From: Oscillospiraceae bacterium
GTDB lineage: Bacteria; Bacillota; Clostridia; WRCU01
Direction of reading: 5' to 3'
DNA: 8,684 nt
Assembly: GCA_009783805.1 (NCBI GenBank)
Contig: WRCU01000044.1
Span: 1 to 8,684 of the forward strand
Below, in pieces: positions 1-6,037 of this stretch. The notes beneath the pieces are model-generated. The model was not told the origin of the DNA. It saw only the letters and a list, made by a program, of their open reading frames with translations, and searched no databases. Within the stretch, counting starts at the first letter, position 1. Each line of letters starts with the position of its first letter. Position numbers and translations under genes: made by a program.

Positions 1-67
1 AGAGCAAAAAAGCCCTGTCCGGGCCGTCGAACCGCGCCGTACGCACGAAACGCTCCCTAGAAGTCAT
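1..67 (-). CDS. 5' end of a possible uroporphyrinogen decarboxylase-like (corrinoid methyltransferase family) protein, partial
   Basis: Read on the minus strand, AGGAGG (77-72) is followed after 4 nt by ATG (67-65), and the frame stays open to the window edge. Only 22 residues are visible; they begin MTSRERFVRTARFDGPDRAF. This resembles the usual start of URO-D superfamily proteins (M-T-x-R-E-R-F/V...R/L-R/F-x-x-P-D-R), which include haem-pathway UroD and many methyltransferases that act on corrinoid proteins in anaerobes. The catalytic barrel lies outside the window, so the function is inferred from the N-terminus alone. The gene diverges from a B12-riboswitch importer, which fits a corrinoid-linked role. 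The start choice is firm because of the strong SD. The family assignment is tentative. Confidence 0.5.
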   Translation of the reverse strand, partial: MTSRERFVRTARFDGPDRAFLL

Positions 68-82
68 CTTTCCTCCTATGAA

Positions 83-108
83 GTCGCCTACGTACGCCCG
101 TAGACGAC
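83..108 (-). other. 10-bp leader hairpin just upstream of the minus-strand SD
   Basis: Positions 83-92 and 99-108 form a 10-bp stem with one G-U wobble on the minus-strand RNA and a 6-nt loop (93-98). The stem ends 5 nt before the AGGAGG of the minus-strand gene. No T-run follows on the minus strand, so it is unlikely to be a terminator for that transcript. It could stabilise the mRNA or affect ribosome access; this is inference. Confidence 0.45.
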
Positions 109-145
109 AGTGCCCATTTTCCAGCGGCCGCGTCCGTTTAGGGAC

Positions 146-159
146 CGGCCGATCGGCCG
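146..159. repeat. 14-bp perfect palindrome in the divergent region
   Basis: CGGCCGATCGGCCG is a perfect palindrome between the minus-strand gene and the importer promoter. It could be an operator or a leader hairpin of the minus-strand transcript, but it is GC-rich in a GC-rich region and no second copy was seen. The rest of 68-319 shows no convincing gene: its open frames are proline/arginine-rich and lack SD sites. Confidence 0.3.
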
Positions 160-220
160 CCGCGCCGTCCATGGATGGCCGCCGTCCCGTCCCATCCGCC
201 GCGGTTTGGCGGTCGGCTAG

Positions 221-226
221 ATTATA
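221..226 (-). promoter_or_regulatory. Possible -10 box (TATAAT) for the minus-strand gene
   Basis: The minus strand reads TATAAT at 226-221, in an otherwise GC-rich stretch. Upstream hexamers at 16-18 nt spacing match TTGACA poorly (about 3 of 6). If used, transcription would start near 214 and give a leader of about 145 nt that carries the 83-108 hairpin. Confidence 0.3.
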
Positions 227-319
227 TGGGCAAACGCCGGTTAGGGGAAACATGGCGGCCGCATCGATCGGGCGGCAGACGCCTGCGCCCCCGCCGACGC
301 CTGCGCGGGTCCGGCCGGC

Positions 320-347
320 TTGACAAGGTCGCCGGGGCGTATATCAT
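320..347 (+). promoter_or_regulatory. Sigma-70-type promoter of the cobalamin importer operon
   Basis: A perfect -35 TTGACA (320-325) is followed after 16 bp by TATCAT (342-347), a 5/6 match to the -10 consensus. Transcription would begin near 354, about 48 nt upstream of the first riboswitch helix. The leader before the first gene would therefore be about 545 nt. No better promoter was found between here and 899. Confidence 0.7.
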
Positions 348-356
348 AGACGGCGA

Positions 357-374
357 GCCGCTCCGCCTATGCGG
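357..374 (+). promoter_or_regulatory. 5'-terminal element complementary to the riboswitch core
   Basis: GCCGCTCCGCCTATGCGG at the predicted 5' end of the transcript can pair with 498-515 over 18 consecutive positions, with a single G-U wobble (371 with 501). The target covers the part of the aptamer equivalent to the conserved ACUGUA stretch, plus the start of the next helix (about 505-510 with 577-582). Pairing would therefore disrupt the B12-binding fold. It is not part of the usual cobalamin riboswitch. The complementarity is seen directly; the regulatory role is inferred. Confidence 0.5.
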
Positions 375-401
375 GGACGGATCAAGATGAGCGCAAAGCA
401 A

Positions 402-614
402 GGATGGTGGTTCGCGCCCCGCATGGTCGGCTGTCCTATCGCCTGCGGGCCGCGCGATTAAAAGGGAATCAGGTTTGAATCCTGAGCAGTCCTGCTGCCG
501 TATAGGCGGAGCGGCGCCCCATGCCCGGATGCGATCCCGGGCCGCCATTGGGCCTTTGGCCCGAGAAGGCGGAGCGTCCGCGTAGATGCCTGAGCCGGAA
601 GACCTGCCCCATTC
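402..614 (+). promoter_or_regulatory. Cobalamin riboswitch (B12 element) in the leader of the ABC importer
   Basis: The conserved core is recognisable. AAAAGGGAA at 460-468 is followed by helix P4 (469-473 with 481-485) enclosing GGTTTGAATCC, then P5 (486-489 with 495-498), then GCTGCCGTATA in place of GCnACUGUnA. The B12 box GAGCCGGAAGACCTGCC lies at 592-608. An outer helix P1 can form between 402-407 and 609-614 (6 bp, one G-U). P2 forms between 414-423 and 444-455, with two unpaired bases. The insert at about 505-590 contains further hairpins such as GGGCCTTTGGCCC (550-562). It should sense adenosyl- or another cobalamin and switch off the downstream importer. It has the overall architecture of the AdoCbl-type class; ligand preference cannot be read from this. 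Confidence 0.93.
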
Positions 615-615
615 G

Positions 616-679
616 GGCGGCCTATGCCGCCGCCATATGTCCACAGAGCATGGACGGTATGGTGACCTATATGATACCG
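616..679 (+). other. Run of three small hairpins directly after the aptamer
   Basis: Three short stems follow P1: 616-620 with 627-631, 639-643 with 651-655, and 655-660 with 674-679. The last two share base 655 and so compete. The first contains GCCTATGC (620-627), which is also found in the 5' element (365-372) and could pair with the aptamer core at 500-507. I could not identify a clear L13 loop complementary to L5 (490-494). Confidence 0.35.
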
Positions 680-686
680 CCCCATC

Positions 687-710
687 GGCGTGCGCTTTCG
701 TGCGCGCGCC
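687..710 (+). other. Stable 9-bp leader hairpin
   Basis: GGCGTGCGC (687-695) pairs with GCGCGCGCC (702-710), with one G-U wobble and a UUUCGU loop. It lies between the riboswitch and the terminator-like hairpin. No U-tract follows, so it is more likely a folding or pausing element than a terminator. Confidence 0.5.
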
Positions 711-727
711 GGGACCGAGCGGCGCAT

Positions 728-768
728 AAAGGGACCCATTCCGGGCGGATCGGCGGGATGGGCCTTTT
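728..768 (+). terminator. Probable riboswitch-controlled intrinsic terminator
   Basis: CCCATTCC (735-742) pairs with GGGATGGG (755-762), 8 bp with one G-U, around a 12-nt loop. The stem extends through 731-733 with 763-765, skipping A734, and an AAA (728-730) faces TTTT (765-768). This is the layout of a Rho-independent terminator with a short U-tract, placed between the riboswitch and the first gene. Its 5' arm and loop start (735-748) repeat the end of the aptamer (608-620) with one inserted base. The 3' arm could therefore pair instead with 608-614 as an antiterminator. The U-tract of four is short, so efficiency is uncertain. Confidence 0.6.
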
Positions 769-898
769 GCATGTCAGGGGGGCGGCGGGACGGCCGCGGG
801 CCCATGACCCTGACGTCGCGCGGGCGGGAGGGCGGCTTTGGGGCGCACGATGGCCCGAGGGTCGCCACGCATAATATAGGCATTGACGGGAGGCAAGA

Positions 899-1993
899 AT
901 GAGGCGGAAGGTAATCATCGCGATACTGGCGGCGGCCATGGCGCTTTGCGCCGTGGCCTGCGGGGACGGCGACGCGGACAAGGCGGACGCGGGGGGATCC
1001 GCGGGGGCGGGCACGACCGAGGCGTCGGCCGCCACGACGGACGACGGGGCGTCAGGCGCCACGACGGACGACGGGGCGTCGGGCGGGACGGACGGGACCG
1101 TGACGGACGGCGCCGAGACGGACGCGGGAGGGAAGCCTGAAGGCCCGCCGATCGACAGGGACAGGATGGGGAACCCGATCGCGCTGCCGGAGAGCATTGA
1201 GACGGTCGTGGCCATCGGCCCCGCGATCAACGTCATCCTGTCGGGCCTCGGTATGCTGGACAAGGTCGTCGCCGCCGACACGTACTCATACGGGGTCGAG
1301 GGGCTGGACCCGGCCCTGGCGATCTTCGACATGATGGCGCTGGACGGGGAGCGGCTCATAAACATGGCGCCGGACGTGATACTCACGACGGGGATGACGA
1401 GGATCTACGGCGAGGACCAGATAACGATGGTCTCCGACGCGGGGATATGCGTCGTCTACATACCGGTCAGCGAGAGCCTGGAAGGCATAATGGACGACAT
1501 ACGGTTCTTGGCGGCCGTCATGGGGGAGCCGGACAGGGGCGCGGCGCTGGTTGCCGGCATGGAGAGCGACATCGAGGCCGTGCGCGCCATCGGGCTGACG
1601 GTCACCGAGCCGAGGAAGGTGTACTTTGAGATCGGGTCGCCCCCTTATCTATACAGCTTCGGCGGCGGCGTCTTCCTGGATGAGATGATAGGGCTGATAG
1701 GGGCCGTCAACGTCCTGGCCCACATAGACGGATGGGTCCAGATCTCGGAGGAGGCGGTCGTGGATGCGAACCCCGACGTCATACTCACCAACGTGAACTA
1801 TAACTACTACCCGGCCGACGCGGCCGCGGAGGTCGCGGACATAATGGCGAGGCCGGGCTGGGACGCGCTGACGGCCGTCGCGGACGGGGCGGTGCACTAC
1901 ATAGACACGGACAGCAGCAGCCAGCCGACCCAAAACGTGGCCAAGGCGCTGATGGAGATGGCGAGGGCCATCTATCCGGAACTGTATTCGTAA
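899..1993 (+). CDS. btuF: Cobalamin-type ABC transporter substrate-binding lipoprotein
   Basis: A 364-residue extracytoplasmic binding protein of the TroA/Peripla_BP_2 group (iron-siderophore and B12 binding). The start is supported by GGGAGG at 888-893, 5 nt before ATG. Residues 1-20 are a hydrophobic signal peptide ending ALCAVAC, so Cys21 is the likely lipidated residue and the mature protein is membrane-anchored. Residues 22-80 are a Gly/Asp/Thr/Ala-rich linker with a 9-residue tandem duplication (45-62). The binding domain spans about 90-360: a first lobe starting at DRMGNPIALP and IETVVAIGPAINVIL, a region with the family-typical MAPDVILTTG (156-165), and a second lobe with ANPDVILTN (290-298). 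Iron-chelate and B12 binders look alike at this level. The upstream B12 riboswitch is the reason for proposing cobalamin or another corrinoid as substrate. It heads the operon with the permease and ATPase. Confidence 0.88.
   Translation: MRRKVIIAILAAAMALCAVACGDGDADKADAGGSAGAGTTEASAATTDDGASGATTDDGASGGTDGTVTDGAETDAGGKPEGPPIDRDRMGNPIALPESIETVVAIGPAINVILSGLGMLDKVVAADTYSYGVEGLDPALAIFDMMALDGERLINMAPDVILTTGMTRIYGEDQITMVSDAGICVVYIPVSESLEGIMDDIRFLAAVMGEPDRGAALVAGMESDIEAVRAIGLTVTEPRKVYFEIGSPPYLYSFGGGVFLDEMIGLIGAVNVLAHIDGWVQISEEAVVDANPDVILTNVNYNYYPADAAAEVADIMARPGWDALTAVADGAVHYIDTDSSSQPTQNVAKALMEMARAIYPELYS
1031..1084 (+). repeat. Two tandem 27-bp repeats in the lipoprotein linker
   Basis: Units 1031-1057 and 1058-1084 are identical except for one A/G difference (1054 against 1081). 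They are in frame and encode ATTDDGASG twice. They probably arose by slippage or unequal exchange and only lengthen the linker between the lipid anchor and the binding domain. Confidence 0.85.
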
Positions 1994-2018
1994 GCATGGG
2001 CGGTGCGCCCGCGGGCCC

Positions 2019-2066
2019 GGCATGGCCGCTTAGGGCCGGCCGTAGCCGGGGTCCGCGGTCCATGCC
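2019..2066 (+). other. Large intercistronic hairpin between the lipoprotein and permease genes
   Basis: GGCATGGCCGC (2019-2029) pairs with GCGG (2055-2058) and CCATGCC (2060-2066), an 11-bp stem with T2059 bulged. An inner stem of CCGGC (2036-2040) with GCCGG (2045-2049) closes a CGTA loop. A separate 5-bp hairpin precedes it (1998-2002 with 2006-2010). No U-tract follows, so it is not a typical terminator. It may protect the upstream mRNA from 3' decay and raise binding-protein yield relative to the permease, as seen in other importer operons; this is inference. Confidence 0.5.
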
Positions 2067-2095
2067 CATAATAAGTTCGGCTGATATGGATCGCT

Positions 2096-3115
2096 ATGAA
2101 GACTAAGGTAATCGTCGCGGCGTCCGCGGCGCTGGCCGCCCTGATGCTTGGGGTGGCCATCGGGAGCGTGGGCATCGCGCCGGGCGACGTCCTCAGGATA
2201 ATAGGGCATAAGGTGTTCGGGATGGGGTTGGCGGAAGGCATAAAGCCTACGACCGTAACCATCCTCTGGAACCTGCGCCTGCCGCGCGCGCTGCTGGCGT
2301 TCATCGCCGGCGGCGCGCTGTCGGTGAGCGGCGCCGTCATGCAGTCCGTGCTGCGCAACCCGCTCGCCTCCTCATACACCATCGGCGTCTCCTCGGGCGC
2401 CTCGTTCGGGGCCTGCCTGGTCATACTGTACGGCGTGACGATCCCCCTGATCGGCTCGCTGACCCTGCCGCTCGTGGGATTCGCGTTCGGCCTCGGGACG
2501 ATCGTCCTGGCCATATCGTTCGCCTCCCGGCTCGACAGGAACATGGAGAACAACACCATAATCCTCGTGGGCATGGTCTTCTCCCTGTTCGTCAACGCCG
2601 TGACGACGCTCATGTCCGCACTTTCCAAGGAGCATATGCAACGGCTGATATATTGGCAGATGGGGAGCTTCTCCATGAAGGATTGGCAGGCCGTGTATAC
2701 CCTGGCCCCGATCCTGGCCGTCGGCGCGGCCTTCGTGCTCTACTTCAACAGGGAGCTCGACATGATGACCTTCGGTGAGGAGCAGGCGAAGACGATGGGC
2801 GTCGACCTGAAGAGGGTGAAATGGACCCTGCTCATAGCGGCGGCCGCCATCACCGGCAGCGCGATAGCGTTCGTAGGGATAATTGGCTTCGTCGACCTGG
2901 TCGCGCCGCATATCGTAAGGAAGGTCTTCGGCTCCTCCCACCGCGTCGTCATACCCGTCTCGGTCTTGGTCGGCGGCGCCTTCATGGTCGTCTGCGACTT
3001 GGTGGCGCGGACCGTCGCGTCCCCCAGCGAGCTGCCCGTAGGGGCGGTCACGGCCTTGGTGGGGGCGCCCTTCTTCGCCTACGTGTATTTTTCCAGGAGG
3101 GCGAGGCGATGCTGA
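2096..3115 (+). CDS. btuC: Cobalamin-type ABC transporter permease, FecCD family
   Basis: A 339-residue polytopic inner-membrane protein of normal length for FecCD/BtuC permeases. The dimer forms the channel that accepts substrate from the lipoprotein. Family signatures are clear: LRLPR (60-64), GGALSVSGAVMQSVLRNPLA (72-91), YWQMGSF (186-192), the cytoplasmic coupling segment GFVDLVAPHIVR (264-275) that docks on the ATPase, and SELPVGAVTALVGAPFF (311-327) near the C-terminus. ATG 2096 is the only ATG start possible in this frame, because an in-frame TAA lies at 2072-2074. The SD is weak (GGAT near 2088-2091), and the gap to the preceding gene is 102 nt with strong hairpins, so expression may be lower than that of the binding protein. 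The stop overlaps the ATPase start by 7 nt. Specificity for B12 rather than ferric siderophore rests on the riboswitch. Confidence 0.9.
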   Translation: MKTKVIVAASAALAALMLGVAIGSVGIAPGDVLRIIGHKVFGMGLAEGIKPTTVTILWNLRLPRALLAFIAGGALSVSGAVMQSVLRNPLASSYTIGVSSGASFGACLVILYGVTIPLIGSLTLPLVGFAFGLGTIVLAISFASRLDRNMENNTIILVGMVFSLFVNAVTTLMSALSKEHMQRLIYWQMGSFSMKDWQAVYTLAPILAVGAAFVLYFNRELDMMTFGEEQAKTMGVDLKRVKWTLLIAAAAITGSAIAFVGIIGFVDLVAPHIVRKVFGSSHRVVIPVSVLVGGAFMVVCDLVARTVASPSELPVGAVTALVGAPFFAYVYFSRRARRC

Positions 3116-3876
3116 CGCTCAGCGGTGTATCGGCGGGGTACGGTGGGGTGGACGTCATATCGGGGATCTCGTTCAGCCTTATGCCGGGCGAAAGCCTGAC
3201 GGTCATCGGACCCAACGGGTGCGGCAAGACCACGCTGCTTAAGGCCATCGCCGGAATCCTCCCGCACGGCGGGGCCATGGAGCTGGGCGGCAGGCCGATG
3301 CGCGGGATGAGGCACAGGGAAGTGGCTAAAAAAATAGCCATGCTGAGCCAGATCTCCGGCACGTATTTTTCGTATTCCGTCTATGAGACGGTCATGATGG
3401 GCCGCTACCTGCATACGGGCGGCGGATTGCTGGGACTGCCGTCCAAGGCGGACAAGGCCTGCGTTCTAGGCTGCATCGAGACCGTCGGGCTGGCCGATGA
3501 GGCTGACAGGCCCATCACGACCCTGTCCGGGGGGCAGCTCCAGAGGGTTTTTTTGGCGCGCACGCTGGCGCAGGACCCGGAGATCATATTATTGGATGAG
3601 CCGACCAACCACCTCGACCTGAAATACCAGATAGAGATCCTGGACCACCTGAGGCGATGGTCGTCCGTCGGCGGCCGCGCCGTGGTCGGGGTCCTGCATG
3701 ACCTGAGCCTGGCGCTGCGCCTCGGGGATAGCGCGCTCGTCATGAAGGGGGGGCGCATCTTGGCCCACGGGGCGACGGGGGAGGTCCTGACCGGGGCGCT
3801 GCTCGAGGAGACGTATGGGGTGGACGTGGCCGGGCACATGAGGGAGTCGCTGCATATTTGGGATTCGATCACGTGA
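3109..3876 (+). CDS. btuD: Cobalamin-type ABC transporter ATP-binding protein
   Basis: A 255-residue cytoplasmic ATPase that powers the importer. The start at 3109 has AGGAGG at 3095-3100 with 8-nt spacing and overlaps the permease stop, which points to coupled translation. All ABC motifs are intact: Walker A GPNGCGKTT (34-42), Q-loop Gln81, signature LSGGQ (139-143), Walker B IILLDEP (159-165), D-loop NHLD (167-170) and switch His197 (VLHD). Overall similarity is to the FepC/BtuD/HmuV group. A reading from an upstream ATG at 2821 is only an out-of-frame extension over the permease gene. No ado-transferase (btuR/cobA) or other B12 salvage gene follows; the next gene is convergent. Confidence 0.92.
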   Translation: MLTLSGVSAGYGGVDVISGISFSLMPGESLTVIGPNGCGKTTLLKAIAGILPHGGAMELGGRPMRGMRHREVAKKIAMLSQISGTYFSYSVYETVMMGRYLHTGGGLLGLPSKADKACVLGCIETVGLADEADRPITTLSGGQLQRVFLARTLAQDPEIILLDEPTNHLDLKYQIEILDHLRRWSSVGGRAVVGVLHDLSLALRLGDSALVMKGGRILAHGATGEVLTGALLEETYGVDVAGHMRESLHIWDSIT

Positions 3877-3933
3877 CCGCGGCATGCCGGCAGGGCCGCT
3901 CATGGTTAGGGCATCGCTACCGCGCATCATTAT

Positions 3934-3967
3934 GGCATCGCGGCCGCGCGTGGGCATGGCCGATGCC
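3934..3967. terminator. Possible bidirectional terminator hairpin between convergent genes
   Basis: GGCATCG (3934-3940) pairs with CGATGCC (3961-3967), and three further pairs (3943-3945 with 3958-3960) are possible after a bulge. It sits in the 109-nt gap between the importer ATPase stop and the stop of the minus-strand gene, where a terminator is expected. It lacks a T-run on either side, so the call is weak. Confidence 0.3.
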
Positions 3968-3985
3968 GCTCTATGGGACATCCCG

Positions 3986-4606
3986 TCAGACGCCCCCCAT
4001 GTACCGCACGGTATGGACGCAGCGGACCAGGCACCTCATGCATATGGTGCATCGGCTCCGGATGAGCATATCGTCGCGGCTGACGCCGATCTCCCAGGCC
4101 CTCCCGGTCAGCGCGCCGGTCGGGCAGGCGTCGACGCACGCGCGGCAGTCCCCGCACCCTTGCTCAACGGGGGTATGGTTCCCGGCCTCGAATGGGGCGG
4201 CGGTGAGCACCTTGCCGAGCACGACGGCGCATCCGTACCCTTCCGTGACCAGGAGCAGGTTCTTCCCGATGAATCCCAGGCCGGCCAGCCGCGCGACCGT
4301 CTTGTGCGGCGTCTTGGCGGGTTTGATGCCCGTTACGCTCTCATAGCCCTCGCCCGCGAGCTTTGCGGCCAGGGCTTTCGAGAGCCTGCCCATCGCGCTC
4401 TCGGCGTTGGCGAACTCACGCCTCTCGGGCGGGCGGCCCTCCATGAGGTCGCGCAGGTAGCCCTTGGACAGGGCCCTGCCGAAGACGACCGCGCGCGGGT
4501 ACCGCTCGGCGGCGGCCCCCATGGGAGAGGCGTCGACGAAGCGGACGAAATCGGCCTTCCTTCCCATCAAATATTCCGCATAGCGCGCATTCAAGTCCAT
4601 GGCCAT
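3986..4606 (-). CDS. QueG-like double 4Fe-4S cluster protein (short epoxyqueuosine reductase homologue)
   Basis: A 206-residue protein. The ATG at 4606-4604 (MAMDL...) follows AAAGGGGGGG on the minus strand at short spacing; the ATG at 4600 would give 204 residues. A much longer frame reading back to 5692 runs antisense to the oxidoreductase gene and is not credible. The segment [20 protein letters not shown] (101-120) and the following GKVLTAAPF are typical of the QueG/COG1600-like group. Two clusters are marked by [12 protein letters not shown] (Cys151, 154, 157, 161) and [11 protein letters not shown] (Cys186, 189, 192, 196). QueG itself reduces epoxyqueuosine in tRNA with bound cobalamin. 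This protein is much shorter (QueG is about 350-380 residues) and lacks the C-terminal HEAT-like part, so the reaction is unknown. It is probably a cytoplasmic redox or electron-transfer protein. It converges on the B12 importer. Confidence 0.82.
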   Translation of the reverse strand: MAMDLNARYAEYLMGRKADFVRFVDASPMGAAAERYPRAVVFGRALSKGYLRDLMEGRPPERREFANAESAMGRLSKALAAKLAGEGYESVTGIKPAKTPHKTVARLAGLGFIGKNLLLVTEGYGCAVVLGKVLTAAPFEAGNHTPVEQGCGDCRACVDACPTGALTGRAWEIGVSRDDMLIRSRCTICMRCLVRCVHTVRYMGGV

Positions 4607-4640
4607 GTCGCCCCCCCTTTGCCGGCGGCAGGCGAGGGCC

Positions 4641-4675
4641 GCCGCCATGCGTTTATTATACGGCATCATGGCGGC
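4641..4675. promoter_or_regulatory. Operator-like inverted repeat in the divergent promoter region
   Basis: GCCGCCATG (4641-4649) and CATGGCGGC (4667-4675) are perfect 9-bp inverted repeats separated by 17 bp. The centre (4658) lies within the minus-strand -10 box TATAAT, and the right arm reaches the -35 zone of the plus-strand promoter. A dimeric regulator bound here could control both directions. The minus-strand transcript would start close to the left arm, so it is unlikely to act as an RNA hairpin. Confidence 0.5.
4655..4660 (-). promoter_or_regulatory. -10 box (TATAAT) for the QueG-like gene
   Basis: The minus strand reads a perfect TATAAT at 4660-4655, inside an AT-rich island 49 nt upstream of the start codon. 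No good -35 is present at 16-18 nt, so an activator may be required or the promoter may be weak. Confidence 0.4.
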
Positions 4676-4693
4676 CATAGCGCCGCCCCGATT

Positions 4694-4702
4694 TGCTATA
4701 CT
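4694..4702 (+). promoter_or_regulatory. Extended -10 promoter (TGCTATACT) for the oxidoreductase operon
   Basis: TGC directly precedes TATACT (4697-4702), an extended -10 element that needs little -35 contact. The hexamer at 17-nt spacing (4674-4679) is a poor -35. Transcription would begin near 4709, giving a leader of about 57 nt before the ATG at 4766. Confidence 0.5.
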
Positions 4703-4765
4703 TAAGGTGTGGGCGTACCCGCAGGGACGAGGGCCGCCTATCAAACCGGGGGGCGGGCACGGATC

Positions 4766-6010
4766 ATGGACAGGATTAAGGTTGGGGTCATAGGGGTGGG
4801 CAGGGGCATGAGCTTCGCCAGGAGCGCGGCGTTCGCGGGCATGGAGCTGGTGGCCCTCTGCGACTCCTGGGAGGGGAAGCTGAGGGAGGCCGGCAGGGAC
4901 CTGGGCGTGGCCACGTACGCGGACTACGGCGAGTTCCTCGGGCACGACATGGACGCCGTCATCCTCGCGAACTACTTCAATGAGCACGCACCGTTCGCCA
5001 TCAAGGCCCTGCGGGCCGGGAAGCACGTGATGAGCGAGACCTCCTCCAACTCGACGCTCGCGGAGGGCGTGGCCCTGTGCAGGGCCGTCGAGGAGAGCGG
5101 GAAGGTCTACATGCTCGCCGAGAACTACGCGTACACGGCGTTCTCGCAGGAGATGAGGCGGCTGTACGCGGCGGGGGAGATAGGGAAGGCCACTTACGCC
5201 GAGGGGGAGTACAACCATCCCGTCGACCCGGACTACCAGGCCAGGTTGACGGACGGCGACGGCCATTGGCGGATGTGGCTGCCGCCCACCTACTACTGCA
5301 CGCACGCGCTCGCGCCGCTCATGTACGTGACGGACGCCATGCCCAGGCGCGTGACGTCCTTCTCCATACCGAGGGAGGCGGTTTCGAGGAAGTACGCCGA
5401 CCCCGGATGCGCCATCCTCATCAGGATGGACGACGGGTCCGTCTTCCGCATCTTCGGGCTCATGCTGCCGGGCCACAGCAACTGGTACAGGATCCACGGC
5501 GAGAGGGGGGCCGTGGAGCTTACGAGGGGGCCGGGCTACTTCGGGCCGGGCCAGCTGCGCGTCTGGCACGACCATTGGACGCTCCGGGAGGGGGAGGAGG
5601 CCGAGAGGGTCTACACGCCCGAGTTCCCCGAGTTCGCCGAACAGGCGAAGGCGGCCGGCCACGGCGGCGGCGACTTCTTCACGAACCACCACTTCGCCCA
5701 GGCCATCCGCGAGGGGCGCCAGCCATACCTAGACGTCTATAGGGGCGTCGCGATGTCGTCGGTGGGCATCCTGGCCTGGAAGAGCGCGCTGGGCGACGGG
5801 GAGCCGTTCGACGTGCCGGACTTCGGCAGGGAGGATAGCAGGGCGGCCTATCAGGACGACCATTGGTCACCCTTTCCCAAGGACGCCGGGCCGGGCCAGC
5901 CCCCGTCCAGCGTGCTGGGCTTCGTGGGCCTGAGCGACGGGGTGAGGGCCTTCTATGAGCGGAAGTGGGCCGAGATGAGGGAGGCCAACGAAAGGAACGC
6001 GGGAGGCTGA
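4766..6010 (+). CDS. Gfo/Idh/MocA family NAD(P)-dependent oxidoreductase
   Basis: A 414-residue cytoplasmic dehydrogenase of the sugar/cyclitol type. The start at ATG 4766 ([14 protein letters not shown]) puts the Rossmann strand at the N-terminus as in the family. The GTG at 4709 would coincide with the predicted transcription start and add 19 unlikely residues. Nucleotide-binding glycines lie at 7-14, and the acidic end of strand 2 is in ALCDSW (30-35). The usual EKP motif is replaced by ETS (91-93, in [10 protein letters not shown]), so the conserved lysine is absent. The AENYAY segment (118-123) and the [15 protein letters not shown] segment (175-189, His180) mark the C-terminal substrate domain. 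Many Gfo/Idh proteins oxidise a sugar or inositol hydroxyl; the substrate here is unknown. It is followed closely by an aldo/keto reductase and then a sugar isomerase-like TIM barrel. Confidence 0.88.
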   Translation: MDRIKVGVIGVGRGMSFARSAAFAGMELVALCDSWEGKLREAGRDLGVATYADYGEFLGHDMDAVILANYFNEHAPFAIKALRAGKHVMSETSSNSTLAEGVALCRAVEESGKVYMLAENYAYTAFSQEMRRLYAAGEIGKATYAEGEYNHPVDPDYQARLTDGDGHWRMWLPPTYYCTHALAPLMYVTDAMPRRVTSFSIPREAVSRKYADPGCAILIRMDDGSVFRIFGLMLPGHSNWYRIHGERGAVELTRGPGYFGPGQLRVWHDHWTLREGEEAERVYTPEFPEFAEQAKAAGHGGGDFFTNHHFAQAIREGRQPYLDVYRGVAMSSVGILAWKSALGDGEPFDVPDFGREDSRAAYQDDHWSPFPKDAGPGQPPSSVLGFVGLSDGVRAFYERKWAEMREANERNAGG

Positions 6011-6037
6011 GCGGGGGTCCGCTGGATGGGGGGGCAT

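Noticed and set aside
78..644. Open frames on both strands in the divergent and leader region
   Set aside because: They have no SD, are low-complexity Pro/Arg/Gly-rich, and overlap the promoter and the riboswitch.
871..879. AT-rich ATAATATAG as an internal promoter for the binding-protein gene
   Set aside because: It has no matching -35 upstream and lies too close to the SD. The promoter at 320-347 is far better.
4709..4765. GTG start that would lengthen the Gfo/Idh protein by 19 residues
   Set aside because: It coincides with the predicted transcription start and precedes the Rossmann strand by residues not typical of the family. ATG 4766 fits better.
4607..5692. N-terminal extension of the minus-strand frame, giving a 568-residue protein
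   Set aside because: It runs antisense across the well-supported oxidoreductase gene, is Arg/Pro/His-rich without recognisable domains, and crosses a divergent promoter region. The Fe-S protein has a proper start at 4606.
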